Source: Streptosporangium sandarakinum (GTDB lineage Bacteria; Actinomycetota; Actinomycetes; Streptosporangiales; Streptosporangiaceae). From it: a stretch of DNA of 64,000 nt. The first letter of the stretch is position 1. Each line of letters begins with the position of its first letter. The notes under the pieces were generated by a model. That model was not told the DNA's origin, ran no database searches, and was given only the letters and a program-made list of their open reading frames with translations. The position numbers were made by a program, and so were the translations under genes. Shown here piece by piece: positions 9,180 through 16,904 of the stretch. Location: assembly GCF_013409935.1 (NCBI RefSeq), contig NZ_JACCCO010000003.1, positions 930,001 through 994,000 of the forward strand, written 5' to 3'.

Positions 9180-9997
9180 GATCCCTCCAGGGCGGCCATG
9201 CGGACGGCGATCGCCTCGGCCCGCAGGCGCAACCCGGCCGGGCCGGCCCCGCCCACGTCTCCCCGGTCGCCCGGAGCGGTCATCTCGTCGGCGATCCGGC
9301 CGTCGGCCATCAGGACCACCCGGTCGGCGTGCGCGGCGGCGACGGGGTCGTGGGTCACCATGACCACGGTCTGCCCCTGCCGGTCCACCACGTCGCGGAG
9401 CAGCGCCAGCACCTCCCGCGAGGTCCGGGTGTCGAGCGCCCCGGTGGGCTCGTCGGCGAAGAGCACCGCGGGCCGGGTGACCAGCGCCCTGGCGACGGCG
9501 ACGCGCTGCCGCTCACCGCCGGACAGCTCGTCCGGCCGGTGACCGGCGCGCCCGCTCAGGCCCACCTCGGCCAACGCCGCGCGGATCTCCGCACCCGGAG
9601 GCCGCACCCCGGCCAGTCGCAGCGGCAGCGCCACGTTCTGCTCGGCGGTGAGCGCCGGGACCAGGTTGAACGACTGGAACACGAAGCCCACCCGCCCACG
9701 GCGCAGTAACGTCAGCCCGGTCTCGTCCAGCGGGCCGAGGTCGGTCCCGTCGACGATCACCTGCCCCCGGGTGGGCCGGTCCAGCCCGGCGGCGCAGTGC
9801 AGCAGGGTGGACTTCCCAGAGCCCGAGGGGCCCATCACCGCCGTGAACGTCCCGGCCCGGAAGCCGATCGTCATGTCGTCCAGCGCGGTCACCGCGTGGG
9901 GGGCGGCGCCGTACACCTTGCTCACCGACCGCAGCAGGACCACTTCGGCCGCGGGTTCCGGCGTCTTCGCCGCGTCCGTCGTCATCTCGATCGTCAT
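9173..9997 (-). CDS. ABC transporter ATP-binding protein (MacB/LolD type)
   Basis: A 274-residue ATPase with Walker A GPSGSGKST, Q-loop FVFQSFNLVP, signature LSGGERQRVAVARAL, Walker B AVLFADEPTGALD and switch THD. This is the MacB/LolD-type ATPase that partners FtsX-like permeases, and the permease gene overlaps its 3' end. The ATG at 9997 is chosen over an upstream in-frame TTG at 10009; no strong ribosome site is visible before either. It is divergent from the sensor kinase at 10107, sharing a 109-base control region with an inverted repeat, so the two-component system probably controls this exporter. Confidence 0.9.
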   Translation of the reverse strand: MTIEMTTDAAKTPEPAAEVVLLRSVSKVYGAAPHAVTALDDMTIGFRAGTFTAVMGPSGSGKSTLLHCAAGLDRPTRGQVIVDGTDLGPLDETGLTLLRRGRVGFVFQSFNLVPALTAEQNVALPLRLAGVRPPGAEIRAALAEVGLSGRAGHRPDELSGGERQRVAVARALVTRPAVLFADEPTGALDTRTSREVLALLRDVVDRQGQTVVMVTHDPVAAAHADRVVLMADGRIADEMTAPGDRGDVGGAGPAGLRLRAEAIAVRMAALEGSC

Positions 9998-10033
9998 GGT
10001 CCAACCCAAGGACGGCGGAGCCGCCGGCGCACT

Positions 10034-10062
10034 GGTGGAGACAGGACAGGCGATACTCCACC
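10034..10062. promoter_or_regulatory. inverted repeat GGTGGAG-15-CTCCACC between exporter and kinase genes
   Basis: The arms GGTGGAG (10034-10040) and CTCCACC (10056-10062) are perfect complements separated by 15 bases. The repeat lies in the only control region between the divergent ABC exporter and two-component genes. It is a candidate operator for the NarL-type response regulator encoded at 11635-12264. Binding is inferred from position only. Confidence 0.45.
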
Positions 10063-10093
10063 TGGCACTACCGTCACCGCGCGCCGGAATCTG

Positions 10094-10099
10094 TAGCGT
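10094..10099 (+). promoter_or_regulatory. -10 element (TAGCGT) giving a leaderless kinase start
   Basis: TAGCGT lies 7 bases before the GTG at 10107, the spacing expected if transcription starts at the start codon. No ribosome site precedes that GTG, which supports leaderless translation. Confidence 0.5.
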
Positions 10100-10106
10100 C
10101 GACCCC

Positions 10107-11528
10107 GTGCATCACCCCTCCGGCCGTCCCCCCGGCGTTCCCGGCGCGCCCGGTGTCTCTGACGCGCCCGGTGCTCCCGGCGCGTCCGGTGTCTCCGGCA
10201 TGTCCGGTGTTCCCGGCGCGTCCGGCGTTCCCCGCGTTCCCGGCCGCGTCCCGGACCCCCTTGAGGTCCCCCTCCTTCTGCCGGGGGACGGGCCGCGGGC
10301 GCCCCGGACCGCGCTGCGGGCCCTCACCGGCCACCCCCTGGGCTTCCTGCGGACGTCCTGGCCGTGGCGGTCCCTGGCGTACCTGCTGTCGGGCACGGTG
10401 TTCGGTGCGGTCCCCGCCCTGGTGGTCTGGCTCGCGGTCGCCGCCGGGCCCGTGGCGGCGGTGGCGGTGGTGGCGGTCGCCGCCGTGCCGGGCGCGCTGC
10501 TGGCCGGCCGCTACGAGCGGTGGCTGCTGCGGCTGGTGGAGACCGCGCCCATCGCCGACCCGCACGCCGCGCCCCCCGCCCCGGGCCCGCGTGCCTGGCT
10601 CCGTACCCGGCTGGGGGAGCAGGCCACCTGGCGCGAGGCCGGCCACACGCTGCTGGCGGTCACCGCGCTGTGGTGGATCGACCTGGGCTTCGTCGGCGTC
10701 GGCGTCTGGATACCGGGCCTGCTGCTGTCGGCGCCGCTCCAGCCGAGCTCCCCCCTCGGCCCCGCCCTCAGCCTGCTCGTGTCCCTGGGCGGGGTCGCGC
10801 TGCTGCCGCTGGCCGCCTACCCGGTGACCATCTGGGCCGGCGCCCGCGCCACCCTGGTCAGGACGCTCCTGTCCGACCCCGGCGCCGAGCTGGCCGAGAT
10901 CACCCGATCCCGGGCCCGTCTGGCCGACGCCTTCGAGGCCGAGCGGCGCCGGATCGAGCGGGACCTGCACGACGGCGCCCAGCAGCGGCTGGTCGCGCTG
11001 ACGCTCGCGCTCGGCATGGCCCGGCTCGACCTCCCGGCCGGATCGCCCGCCGCGGACCGGGTCGCCGAGGCGCACGAGCACGCCCTGCTGGCCCTGGCCG
11101 AGCTGCGTGAGCTGATCCGCGGCATCCACCCGCGCGTCCTCACCGACCTCGGCCTGCCCGACGCGGTGCTCGACCTCGCCGGGCGCTCGCCCGTCCCGGT
11201 CGAGACGGACGTCGTGCTGCCCCGGCGGCCACCGCCGGCGGTCGAGATCACCGCGTACTTCACGGTCGGCGAGGCGCTGACCAACGTCGCCCGGCACAGC
11301 GGGGCGAGCCACTGCCTGGTCCGGGGCCGCCTCGTCAGCGAGGACCCGCGGTCCGGCGGGATACTCGTGCTGGAGGTGCACGACGACGGCGACGGCGGGG
11401 CCGACCCGGCCGCCGGCACCGGGCTGGCGGGGCTGGCCGACCGGCTCGCCGTGGTCGGTGGCGTGATGTCGCTGTCCAGCCCGGCCGGAGGCCCTACCCT
11501 GCTGCGAGTGGAGATCCCGTGCCCCTGA
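10107..11528 (+). CDS. NarL-family sensor histidine kinase with collagen-like N-terminal repeats
   Basis: A 473-residue kinase. Residues about 10-48 are a Gly-X-Pro/Ser triplet tract (GVP GAP GVS ...). Then come four TM segments resembling the putative sensor domain of actinobacterial kinases, a HisKA_3 dimerisation helix with phospho-acceptor His near 288 (ERDLHDGAQQRL), and a HATPase with N-box GEALTNVARHSGA and GTGLAGLADR. It should phosphorylate the response regulator encoded 106 bases downstream. The GTG start at 10107 is set by the -10 element just upstream. The first 48 residues are the least certain part, because a later start would remove the repeat tract without harming any domain; the long GC-matched frame supports the earlier one. 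Confidence 0.85.
   Translation: MHHPSGRPPGVPGAPGVSDAPGAPGASGVSGMSGVPGASGVPRVPGRVPDPLEVPLLLPGDGPRAPRTALRALTGHPLGFLRTSWPWRSLAYLLSGTVFGAVPALVVWLAVAAGPVAAVAVVAVAAVPGALLAGRYERWLLRLVETAPIADPHAAPPAPGPRAWLRTRLGEQATWREAGHTLLAVTALWWIDLGFVGVGVWIPGLLLSAPLQPSSPLGPALSLLVSLGGVALLPLAAYPVTIWAGARATLVRTLLSDPGAELAEITRSRARLADAFEAERRRIERDLHDGAQQRLVALTLALGMARLDLPAGSPAADRVAEAHEHALLALAELRELIRGIHPRVLTDLGLPDAVLDLAGRSPVPVETDVVLPRRPPPAVEITAYFTVGEALTNVARHSGASHCLVRGRLVSEDPRSGGILVLEVHDDGDGGADPAAGTGLAGLADRLAVVGGVMSLSSPAGGPTLLRVEIPCP
10134..10250 (+). repeat. 9-bp tandem repeat encoding Gly-X-Pro/Ser triplets
   Basis: About 13 units of the 9-mer GGY-GYN-YCN are placed head to tail in frame with the kinase, giving GVP, GAP, GVS, DAP, GAP, GAS, GVS, GMS, GVP, GAS, GVP, RVP, GRV. 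Glycine is at every third position in all but two units, as in collagen-like tracts. Units differ by a few bases, so the array is not freshly expanded but is slippage-prone. Confidence 0.75.
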
Positions 11529-11634
11529 CCGTCCGCCGGGAAGACCGCCCGCGCACCCGCCGAACCGCCGCGAGCGGAGACCCCGTGCCGCCGGCCACCC
11601 GCCCGCGGGCCCGCCGATCCGAGGAGGAGGCGTC

Positions 11635-12264
11635 GTGCGCGTAGTCCTGGCCGAGGACTCGGTCCTGCTCCGCGAGGGGCTGGCCGGGCTGCTGGAGCGG
11701 TTCGGTCACACCGTGGCCGCGGCCGTCGGGGACGCCCCGGCGCTCACCGCCGCCGTCGCCGAGCACGAACCCGACATCGTGGTGACCGACGTGCGGATGC
11801 CGCCCGGCTTCACCGACGAGGGCCTGCGCGCCGCCTTCGCCCTGCGCGCCGTACGGCCCGGCCTGCCGGTGCTGATCCTCAGCCAGTACGTCCAGCAGGC
11901 GTACGTCGCCGAGATCATGGGTCCCGGGATCGGCTACCTGCTCAAGGACCGGATCGGGCACGTACGGGAGTTCGCCGACGCCGTGGAGCGGGTCGCCGCG
12001 GGCGGCACCGTCGTCGACCCCGAGGTGGTCAGGCAGTTGCTGGCGCACCGCCGCGACCCGCTGCGCCGGCTCACCCCGCGCGAGCGCGAGGTGCTGGCCC
12101 TGGTCGCGGAGGGCCGCTCCAACGCCGCCGTCGCCCGGTCCCTGGTGGTCACGGAGGCGGCGGTGGCCAAGCACATCGCGAACATCTTCGCCAAGCTCGA
12201 CCTCCCCCTGGCGGGGGACGACCACCGCCGGGTCCTCGCCGTCCTCGCCTACCTCCGGGGCTGA
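11635..12264 (+). CDS. NarL/FixJ-type response regulator
   Basis: A 209-residue regulator with a receiver domain (RVVLAEDSVLLREGL; phospho-acceptor Asp near residue 52 in VVTDVRMPP; Lys in YLLKDR) and a C-terminal LuxR-type helix-turn-helix (LTPREREVLALVAEGRSN, then AAVAKHIANIFAKL). The GTG at 11635 has a near-ideal ribosome site, GAGGAGGAGG, ending 4 bases before it. It follows its kinase on the same strand and is convergent with the genes at 12353. It probably controls the divergent ABC exporter and its own operon. Confidence 0.93.
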   Translation: MRVVLAEDSVLLREGLAGLLERFGHTVAAAVGDAPALTAAVAEHEPDIVVTDVRMPPGFTDEGLRAAFALRAVRPGLPVLILSQYVQQAYVAEIMGPGIGYLLKDRIGHVREFADAVERVAAGGTVVDPEVVRQLLAHRRDPLRRLTPREREVLALVAEGRSNAAVARSLVVTEAAVAKHIANIFAKLDLPLAGDDHRRVLAVLAYLRG

Positions 12265-12306
12265 GGGGCGGCCGGTGCGCCCCTCGGCCCCGGAGCCGGC
12301 GGACGG

Positions 12307-12347
12307 CCGGTCCCGGTCCCGCTTCGCCGGATCGGGACCGGGACCGG
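12307..12347. terminator. 15-bp hairpin between convergent genes
   Basis: A perfect 15-bp stem (12307-12321 with 12333-12347) with an 11-base loop lies between the response-regulator stop and the membrane-protein stop. There is no T tract, as is usual for such GC-rich terminators; it can serve both strands. Confidence 0.7.
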
Positions 12348-12352
12348 GCCCG

Positions 12353-12946
12353 TCAGACTCCGAAGGCGCTCAGCGTCGGCCAGGCCGAGCCCACCCCCGC
12401 CAGGACCCCGGCGGCGACCTGGGCCGGGGTGTGGTGGGTCAGCCGTACCCGCGCCCAGCAGACCACCGCGGTGACCGCCGCGCCGGCCACGAGCGTCGGT
12501 ACGGCGGGCAGCACGTGGGCCAGCACCACCACGGTGCCCGCCGACACGGCCGCGTGGAAGGAGATCTTCCACCGCAGCGTGACCGGGACCGTCACCGCCA
12601 GCGCGGCCAGCATCGCGGTCACCGTGGCCACCAGCAGCCGGGGCGCCCCCAGGCCCGCCAGCAGCACCAGCGCCGCCAGCACCGCGGCGACCGCCACCAG
12701 CAGCGGCCCCGTACGGCGGGCCCGATCGACCAGGTGGTGGGAGTCCAGCCGCCCCGACCGGACCCCCGCGTAGATCACCCCCGCCGGGACGCCCCCGCAC
12801 AGCGCCGAGGCGACCAGCCCCCAGGCGGCGGCGGGCGGGCCGCCGGCGAGCAGCCCGACGACCGGCGGGAGCGCGATGACCAGCACCTGGGGCGCGAACA
12901 GCCCGGTGATCCACCGCGCAGCCGCGGTGGCCCTGTCCGGCGTCAC
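12353..12946 (-). CDS. small polytopic membrane protein, PAP2-phosphatase-like
   Basis: Encodes 197 residues with about five or six hydrophobic segments. Two stretches resemble lipid phosphatase (PAP2) motifs: KISFHAAVSAG, and RVRLTHHTPAQVAAG near the C-terminus, where the usual R-x5-H-x3-D pattern ends in Gln instead of Asp. It may be a PAP2-fold protein with an altered site, or a paralog that lost activity. The GTG at 12946 begins 5 bases after the dapD stop, so the two are almost surely cotranscribed. Confidence 0.65.
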   Translation of the reverse strand: MTPDRATAAARWITGLFAPQVLVIALPPVVGLLAGGPPAAAWGLVASALCGGVPAGVIYAGVRSGRLDSHHLVDRARRTGPLLVAVAAVLAALVLLAGLGAPRLLVATVTAMLAALAVTVPVTLRWKISFHAAVSAGTVVVLAHVLPAVPTLVAGAAVTAVVCWARVRLTHHTPAQVAAGVLAGVGSAWPTLSAFGV

Positions 12947-12951
12947 CGCCG

Positions 12952-13929
12952 TCAGTCGTTGGCGTGCAGCGCGCTGTTGAGCTCGATGCCGGTGCCCCGC
13001 CGGGGGACGACCTCGACGGCGCCGGAGGTGGAGTTGCGGCGGAACAGCAGTCCCGGCTCACCCGACAGCTCGGCGGCCTTGACCACCCGGCCGTCCGGGA
13101 GGGCGACCTTGGTCCCCGCGGTGACGTACAGGCCCGCCTCCACGACGCAGTCGTCGCCGAGGGAGACGCCGATGCCGGCGTTGGCGCCGAGCAGGCAGCG
13201 CCGCCCGACGGAGATGACCTCCTTGCCGCCGCCGGAGAGGGTGCCCATGATCGAGGCGCCGCCGCCGACGTCGGAGCCGTCGCCCACGACCACGCCCGCC
13301 GAGATGCGGCCCTCGACCATGGAGGCGCCGAGCGTGCCGGCGTTGTAGTTGACGAAGCCCTCGTGCATCACGGTCGTGCCGGACGCCAGGTGCGCGCCGA
13401 GGCGGACACGGTCGGCGTCGGCGATCCGGACCCCCGCCGGGACGACGTAGTCGACCATCCGCGGGAACTTGTCGACGCCGTACACGGTCACCGGGCCGCG
13501 GGCGCGCAGCCGCAGCCGCGTCCGCTCGAAGCCCTCCACCGCGCACGGGCCCTGGCTCGTCCACACCACGTTGCCCAGCAGGCCGAACACGCCGTCGAGG
13601 TTCAGCCCGTGCGGCGCGACGAGGCGGGACGACAGCAGGTGCAGGCGAAGGTAGACGTCGTGGGTGTCGGCCGGGGCCTCCGACAGCTTGGCGATGCCGG
13701 TCCGCACCGCGACCACCTCCACGCCGCGGGCCTCGTCCGGGCCGAGCAGCGCGGCGACGTCCGGGCCGAGCGCCTCGGCGGCCTCCTCCGCCGACAGCCG
13801 CTCGGTGCCGGAGATGGGCGGCTCTCCCAGCTCGGGGGCGGGGAACCAGGTGTCGAGGACGGTCCCGCCCGCGGTGATGGTCGCGATGCCGGCGCCGTAC
13901 GCGCCGGAGGTCTGGGCTGCTGCGTTCAC
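12952..13929 (-). CDS. dapD: 2,3,4,5-tetrahydropyridine-2,6-dicarboxylate N-succinyltransferase
   Basis: A 325-residue succinyltransferase of the actinobacterial DapD type. It catalyses succinylation of tetrahydrodipicolinate in the lysine/meso-diaminopimelate pathway that feeds peptidoglycan. The C-terminal half is a left-handed beta-helix of hexapeptide repeats ([41 protein letters not shown]). The GTG at 13929 is favoured: a TACCCT -10 (13942-13937) ends 7 bases before it, so the mRNA is probably leaderless. The in-frame sequence upstream is Arg/Pro-rich and lacks a ribosome site. It is divergent from thrS. Confidence 0.93.
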   Translation of the reverse strand: MNAAAQTSGAYGAGIATITAGGTVLDTWFPAPELGEPPISGTERLSAEEAAEALGPDVAALLGPDEARGVEVVAVRTGIAKLSEAPADTHDVYLRLHLLSSRLVAPHGLNLDGVFGLLGNVVWTSQGPCAVEGFERTRLRLRARGPVTVYGVDKFPRMVDYVVPAGVRIADADRVRLGAHLASGTTVMHEGFVNYNAGTLGASMVEGRISAGVVVGDGSDVGGGASIMGTLSGGGKEVISVGRRCLLGANAGIGVSLGDDCVVEAGLYVTAGTKVALPDGRVVKAAELSGEPGLLFRRNSTSGAVEVVPRRGTGIELNSALHAND

Positions 13930-13998
13930 CCTCCCAAGGGTAGTCAAACCCACCGCCGCGACGTGCCCGGGCCGATCTTGGCGCGCCGGTGCGCGAGC

Positions 13999-14053
13999 CG
14001 GTGCGCCATCGGGAGGCAACCGGGAGGCAACCGGGACGCCACCGGGACGCCAC
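13999..14053. repeat. 11-bp tandem repeats in the dapD-thrS divergent region
   Basis: CGGGAGGCAAC occurs at 14010-14020 and 14021-14031, and CGGGACGCCAC at 14032-14042 and 14043-14053. A looser copy (8 of 11) is at 13999-14009. The pitch is exactly 11 bp. The array lies about 100 bases upstream of the thrS -10 and 70 bases upstream of dapD. It could be an operator on one DNA face or a simple tandem expansion. Confidence 0.55.
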
Positions 14054-14150
14054 CGCGGCGCCGGGGCCGGTCACGGCGGCGGCACGGTCACGGCGCGGTC
14101 GCGATGTCCCCGAGGCCGAGACGCCCGGGATATCGCCCGCCCGGCACCGG

Positions 14151-14156
14151 TAGCAT
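14151..14156 (+). promoter_or_regulatory. thrS -10 element (TAGCAT)
   Basis: TAGCAT lies 41 bases before the thrS GTG, leaving a leader of about 35 bases. That is too short for a T-box or other riboswitch, and none is seen. Confidence 0.5.
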
Positions 14157-14197
14157 CGGTGGGACAGACCGATGTCGTCGTCTCCCAGGGAGCAACC

Positions 14198-16171
14198 GTG
14201 TCCGCCGTGCCAGAACTTCGTGTCACCCTCGCCGGAGCCGAGCGCGTGGTGGCGGAGGGCACGACGTACGGCGACGTGCTCGAGGCCGACGGCCGCTCGG
14301 TGGTCGCCGCCCGCGCCGGCGGCGAGCTGAAGGACCTCGCCGCCCGCGTCGCCGACGGCGACGTGATCGAGCCGGTGGCGGTCGACAGCCCCGACGGCCG
14401 GGCGATCGTGCGCCACTCCACCGCCCACGTCATGGCCCAGGCCGTCCAGGAGATCTTCCCCGAGGCGAGGCTCGGCATCGGCCCGCCCGTCGAGAACGGC
14501 TTCTACTACGACTTCGACGTCGAGAACCCGTTCACCCCCGACGACCTCAAGCGCATCGAGAAGCGCATGCGCGAGATCGTCAAGCAGGGGCAGACCTTCT
14601 CCCGCCGTCCCGTCTCCGACGACGAGGCCCGCGAGGAGCTGGCCGCCGAGCCGTACAAGCTGGAGCTGATCGGCCTGAAGGGCGGCGCCTCCGCCGAGGA
14701 CGGCGCGAACGTCGAGGTGGGCGCCGGCGAGTTGACGATCTACGACAACCACGACCCCAAGAGCGGGAAGCTGTGCTGGAAGGATCTGTGCCGCGGCCCG
14801 CACGTGCCGACCACCCGGTCCATCCCGGCGTTCAAGCTCATGCGCTCCGGCGGCGCCTACTGGCGGGGCAGCGAGAAGAACCCGCAGCTCCAGCGGATCT
14901 ACGGCACCGCCTGGGAGTCGCGCGAGAAGCAGGACGAGTACCTCCACCTGCTGGAGGAGGCCGAGAAGCGCGACCACCGCAAGCTGGGCGCCGAGCTCGA
15001 CCTGTTCTCCTTCCCCGACGAGCTGGGCTCGGGCCTGCCGGTCTTCCACCCCAAGGGCGGCGTGATCCGCCGCGTCATGGAGGACTACTCCCGCAAGCGG
15101 CACGAGGAGGCGGGTTACTCCTTCGTCAACACCCCGCACATCACCAAGGGCCACCTGTACGAGGTCTCCGGCCACCTCGACTGGTACCGCGACGGCATGT
15201 TCCCGCCCATGGAGCTGGAGGGCGCGGAGTACTACCTCAAGCCGATGAACTGCCCGATGCACAACCTGATCTTCGGGGCGCGCGGGCGGTCCTACCGCGA
15301 GCTGCCGCTGCGGCTGTTCGAGTTCGGCACCGTCTACCGCTACGAGAAGTCCGGCGTCATCCACGGCCTGACCCGGGTGCGCGGCATGACGCAGGACGAC
15401 GCGCACATCTACTGCACCCGCGAGCAGATGCGCGACGAGCTGACCTCGCTGCTGCGCTTCGTGCTCGACCTGCTGCGCGACTACGGCCTGGAGGACTTCT
15501 ACCTGGAGCTGTCCACCAAGGACCCGGAGAAGTTCGTCGGCTCCGACGAGGTGTGGGAGGAGGCGACCGCGACGCTCCGTGAGGTCGCCGAGGCGGAGAA
15601 GCTGGAGCTGGTCCTCGACCCGGGCGGCGCCGCCTTCTACGGTCCCAAGATCTCCGTGCAGGCGCGTGACGCGATCGGCCGCTCCTGGCAGATGTCGACC
15701 ATCCAGCTCGACTTCAACCTGCCCGAGCGGTTCGGGCTGGAGTACCAGGCGGCCGACGGCACCCGCAAGCGGCCCGTCATGATCCACCGGGCGCTGTTCG
15801 GCTCGATCGAGCGGTTCTTCGGCGTGCTGGTCGAGCACTACGCCGGCGCCTTCCCCGCCTGGCTCGCCCCGGTGCAGGTCGTCGGCATCCCGATCGCCGA
15901 GGCCCACGCGCCCTACCTGCAGGACGTCGCCAAGAAGGCCCGCGAGCGGGGCATCCGCATCGAGGTGGACGCCTCCGACGACCGGATGCAGAAGAAGATC
16001 CGCAACGCCCAGAAGTCGAAGGTGCCGTTCATGCTGCTGGCCGGCGACGACGACATCGCGGCCGGCGCGGTCTCCTTCCGGTTCCGCAACGGCGAGCAGA
16101 AGAACGGCGTCCCGGTCGACCAGGCCATCGACGAGATCGTCGACGCGATCGAGCGCCGCGTCCAGGTCTGA
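14198..16171 (+). CDS. thrS: threonyl-tRNA synthetase
   Basis: A 657-residue class II synthetase with N-terminal TGS domain, second editing domain ([12 protein letters not shown]), catalytic core with the zinc-binding Cys in [10 protein letters not shown] and motif 2 [21 protein letters not shown], and the C-terminal anticodon-binding domain. It charges tRNA-Thr. The GTG at 14198 has GGGAG 5 bases upstream and matches the usual N-terminus. It leads the rightward block followed by the Ap4A phosphorylase gene, as in other actinobacteria. Confidence 0.97.
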   Translation: MSAVPELRVTLAGAERVVAEGTTYGDVLEADGRSVVAARAGGELKDLAARVADGDVIEPVAVDSPDGRAIVRHSTAHVMAQAVQEIFPEARLGIGPPVENGFYYDFDVENPFTPDDLKRIEKRMREIVKQGQTFSRRPVSDDEAREELAAEPYKLELIGLKGGASAEDGANVEVGAGELTIYDNHDPKSGKLCWKDLCRGPHVPTTRSIPAFKLMRSGGAYWRGSEKNPQLQRIYGTAWESREKQDEYLHLLEEAEKRDHRKLGAELDLFSFPDELGSGLPVFHPKGGVIRRVMEDYSRKRHEEAGYSFVNTPHITKGHLYEVSGHLDWYRDGMFPPMELEGAEYYLKPMNCPMHNLIFGARGRSYRELPLRLFEFGTVYRYEKSGVIHGLTRVRGMTQDDAHIYCTREQMRDELTSLLRFVLDLLRDYGLEDFYLELSTKDPEKFVGSDEVWEEATATLREVAEAEKLELVLDPGGAAFYGPKISVQARDAIGRSWQMSTIQLDFNLPERFGLEYQAADGTRKRPVMIHRALFGSIERFFGVLVEHYAGAFPAWLAPVQVVGIPIAEAHAPYLQDVAKKARERGIRIEVDASDDRMQKKIRNAQKSKVPFMLLAGDDDIAAGAVSFRFRNGEQKNGVPVDQAIDEIVDAIERRVQV

Positions 16172-16190
16172 CGCCCCGTCCGACCCGTTT

Positions 16191-16273
16191 CCGGCCGCGG
16201 CGGGCTTCCGCCGCGGCCGGCGCGCGTCCCGGCAGGCGTACGGCACGGCCGGCGCGGCCGGGAGACGCGCGCC
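16191..16273 (+). terminator. double hairpin downstream of thrS
   Basis: The first stem is 13 bp, perfect, with a GCTT tetraloop (16191-16203 with 16208-16220), 20 bases after the thrS stop. A second, larger imperfect stem follows (16219-16233 with 16257-16273, 2-base bulge). Together they probably end the thrS transcript before the next gene, which has its own -10. Confidence 0.65.
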
Positions 16274-16352
16274 CGCCGTCCCCGCGCCGGAGGCCCGCCG
16301 CGGCCGGGAGGCGCCGGTCCCCCGAAGGTCGCGGGGCAATATGCTGAACGCC

Positions 16353-16904
16353 ATGAGCGAAGAGCCGCAGGCGCAGCACGGGGCAGGCACGCCGGACGCG
16401 TTCGAGAGGCTGTGGACTCCGCACCGGATGGCCTACATCAAGGGCGCCAACAAGCCGACCGGCGCGGGGCCCGACGACGGCTGCCCGTTCTGCGACATCC
16501 CCCGGATGAGCGACGAGGACGGCCTGGTCGTCGCCCGCGGCACGTCGGTCTTCGCGGTGCTCAACCTCTACCCGTACAACTCCGGGCACATGATGGTCTG
16601 CCCCTACCGGCACGTGTCCGACTACGCCGACCTCGACGCCGGGGAGACCGCCGAGCTCGCCGACTTCACCAAGCGCGCGCTGACCGCCCTGCGCAAGGCC
16701 AGCGGCGCGCAGGGCTTCAACGTCGGCATGAACCTCGGCGCGGTGGCCGGCGCGGGCATCGCCGCGCACCTGCACCAGCACGTGGTGCCCCGCTGGGGCG
16801 GCGACACCAACTTCATGCCGGTGGTCGGCCACACCAGGGTGCTGCCTCAGCTCCTGCGTGACACCCGCGAGCTCCTCGCGGGCTGCTGGCCCGCCTCCGC
16901 GTAG
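16353..16904 (+). CDS. HIT-family diadenosine tetraphosphate (Ap4A) phosphorylase
   Basis: A 183-residue HIT protein. The histidine triad HLHQHVVPRWGGD (His139-x-His141-x-His143) and the RLWTPHRMAYI start match the mycobacterial Ap4A phosphorylase Rv2613c, whose gene also follows thrS. It degrades Ap4A, a by-product of aminoacyl-tRNA synthetases. A Cys pair (CPFC) near residue 48 may add a metal site. The ATG at 16353 is preferred over that at 16341 because a TATGCT -10 (16340-16345) ends 7 bases before it, implying a leaderless mRNA. Its 3' end overlaps the convergent gene by 58 bases. Confidence 0.85.
   Translation: MSEEPQAQHGAGTPDAFERLWTPHRMAYIKGANKPTGAGPDDGCPFCDIPRMSDEDGLVVARGTSVFAVLNLYPYNSGHMMVCPYRHVSDYADLDAGETAELADFTKRALTALRKASGAQGFNVGMNLGAVAGAGIAAHLHQHVVPRWGGDTNFMPVVGHTRVLPQLLRDTRELLAGCWPASA

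Noticed and set aside
13930-14019. dapD start at 14019
   Set aside because: The extension contains the 11-bp repeat region and the dapD -10; the GTG at 13929 fits the promoter and family.
14157-14197. T-box or other riboswitch before thrS
   Set aside because: The leader from the -10 is only about 35 bases, too short for a T-box.
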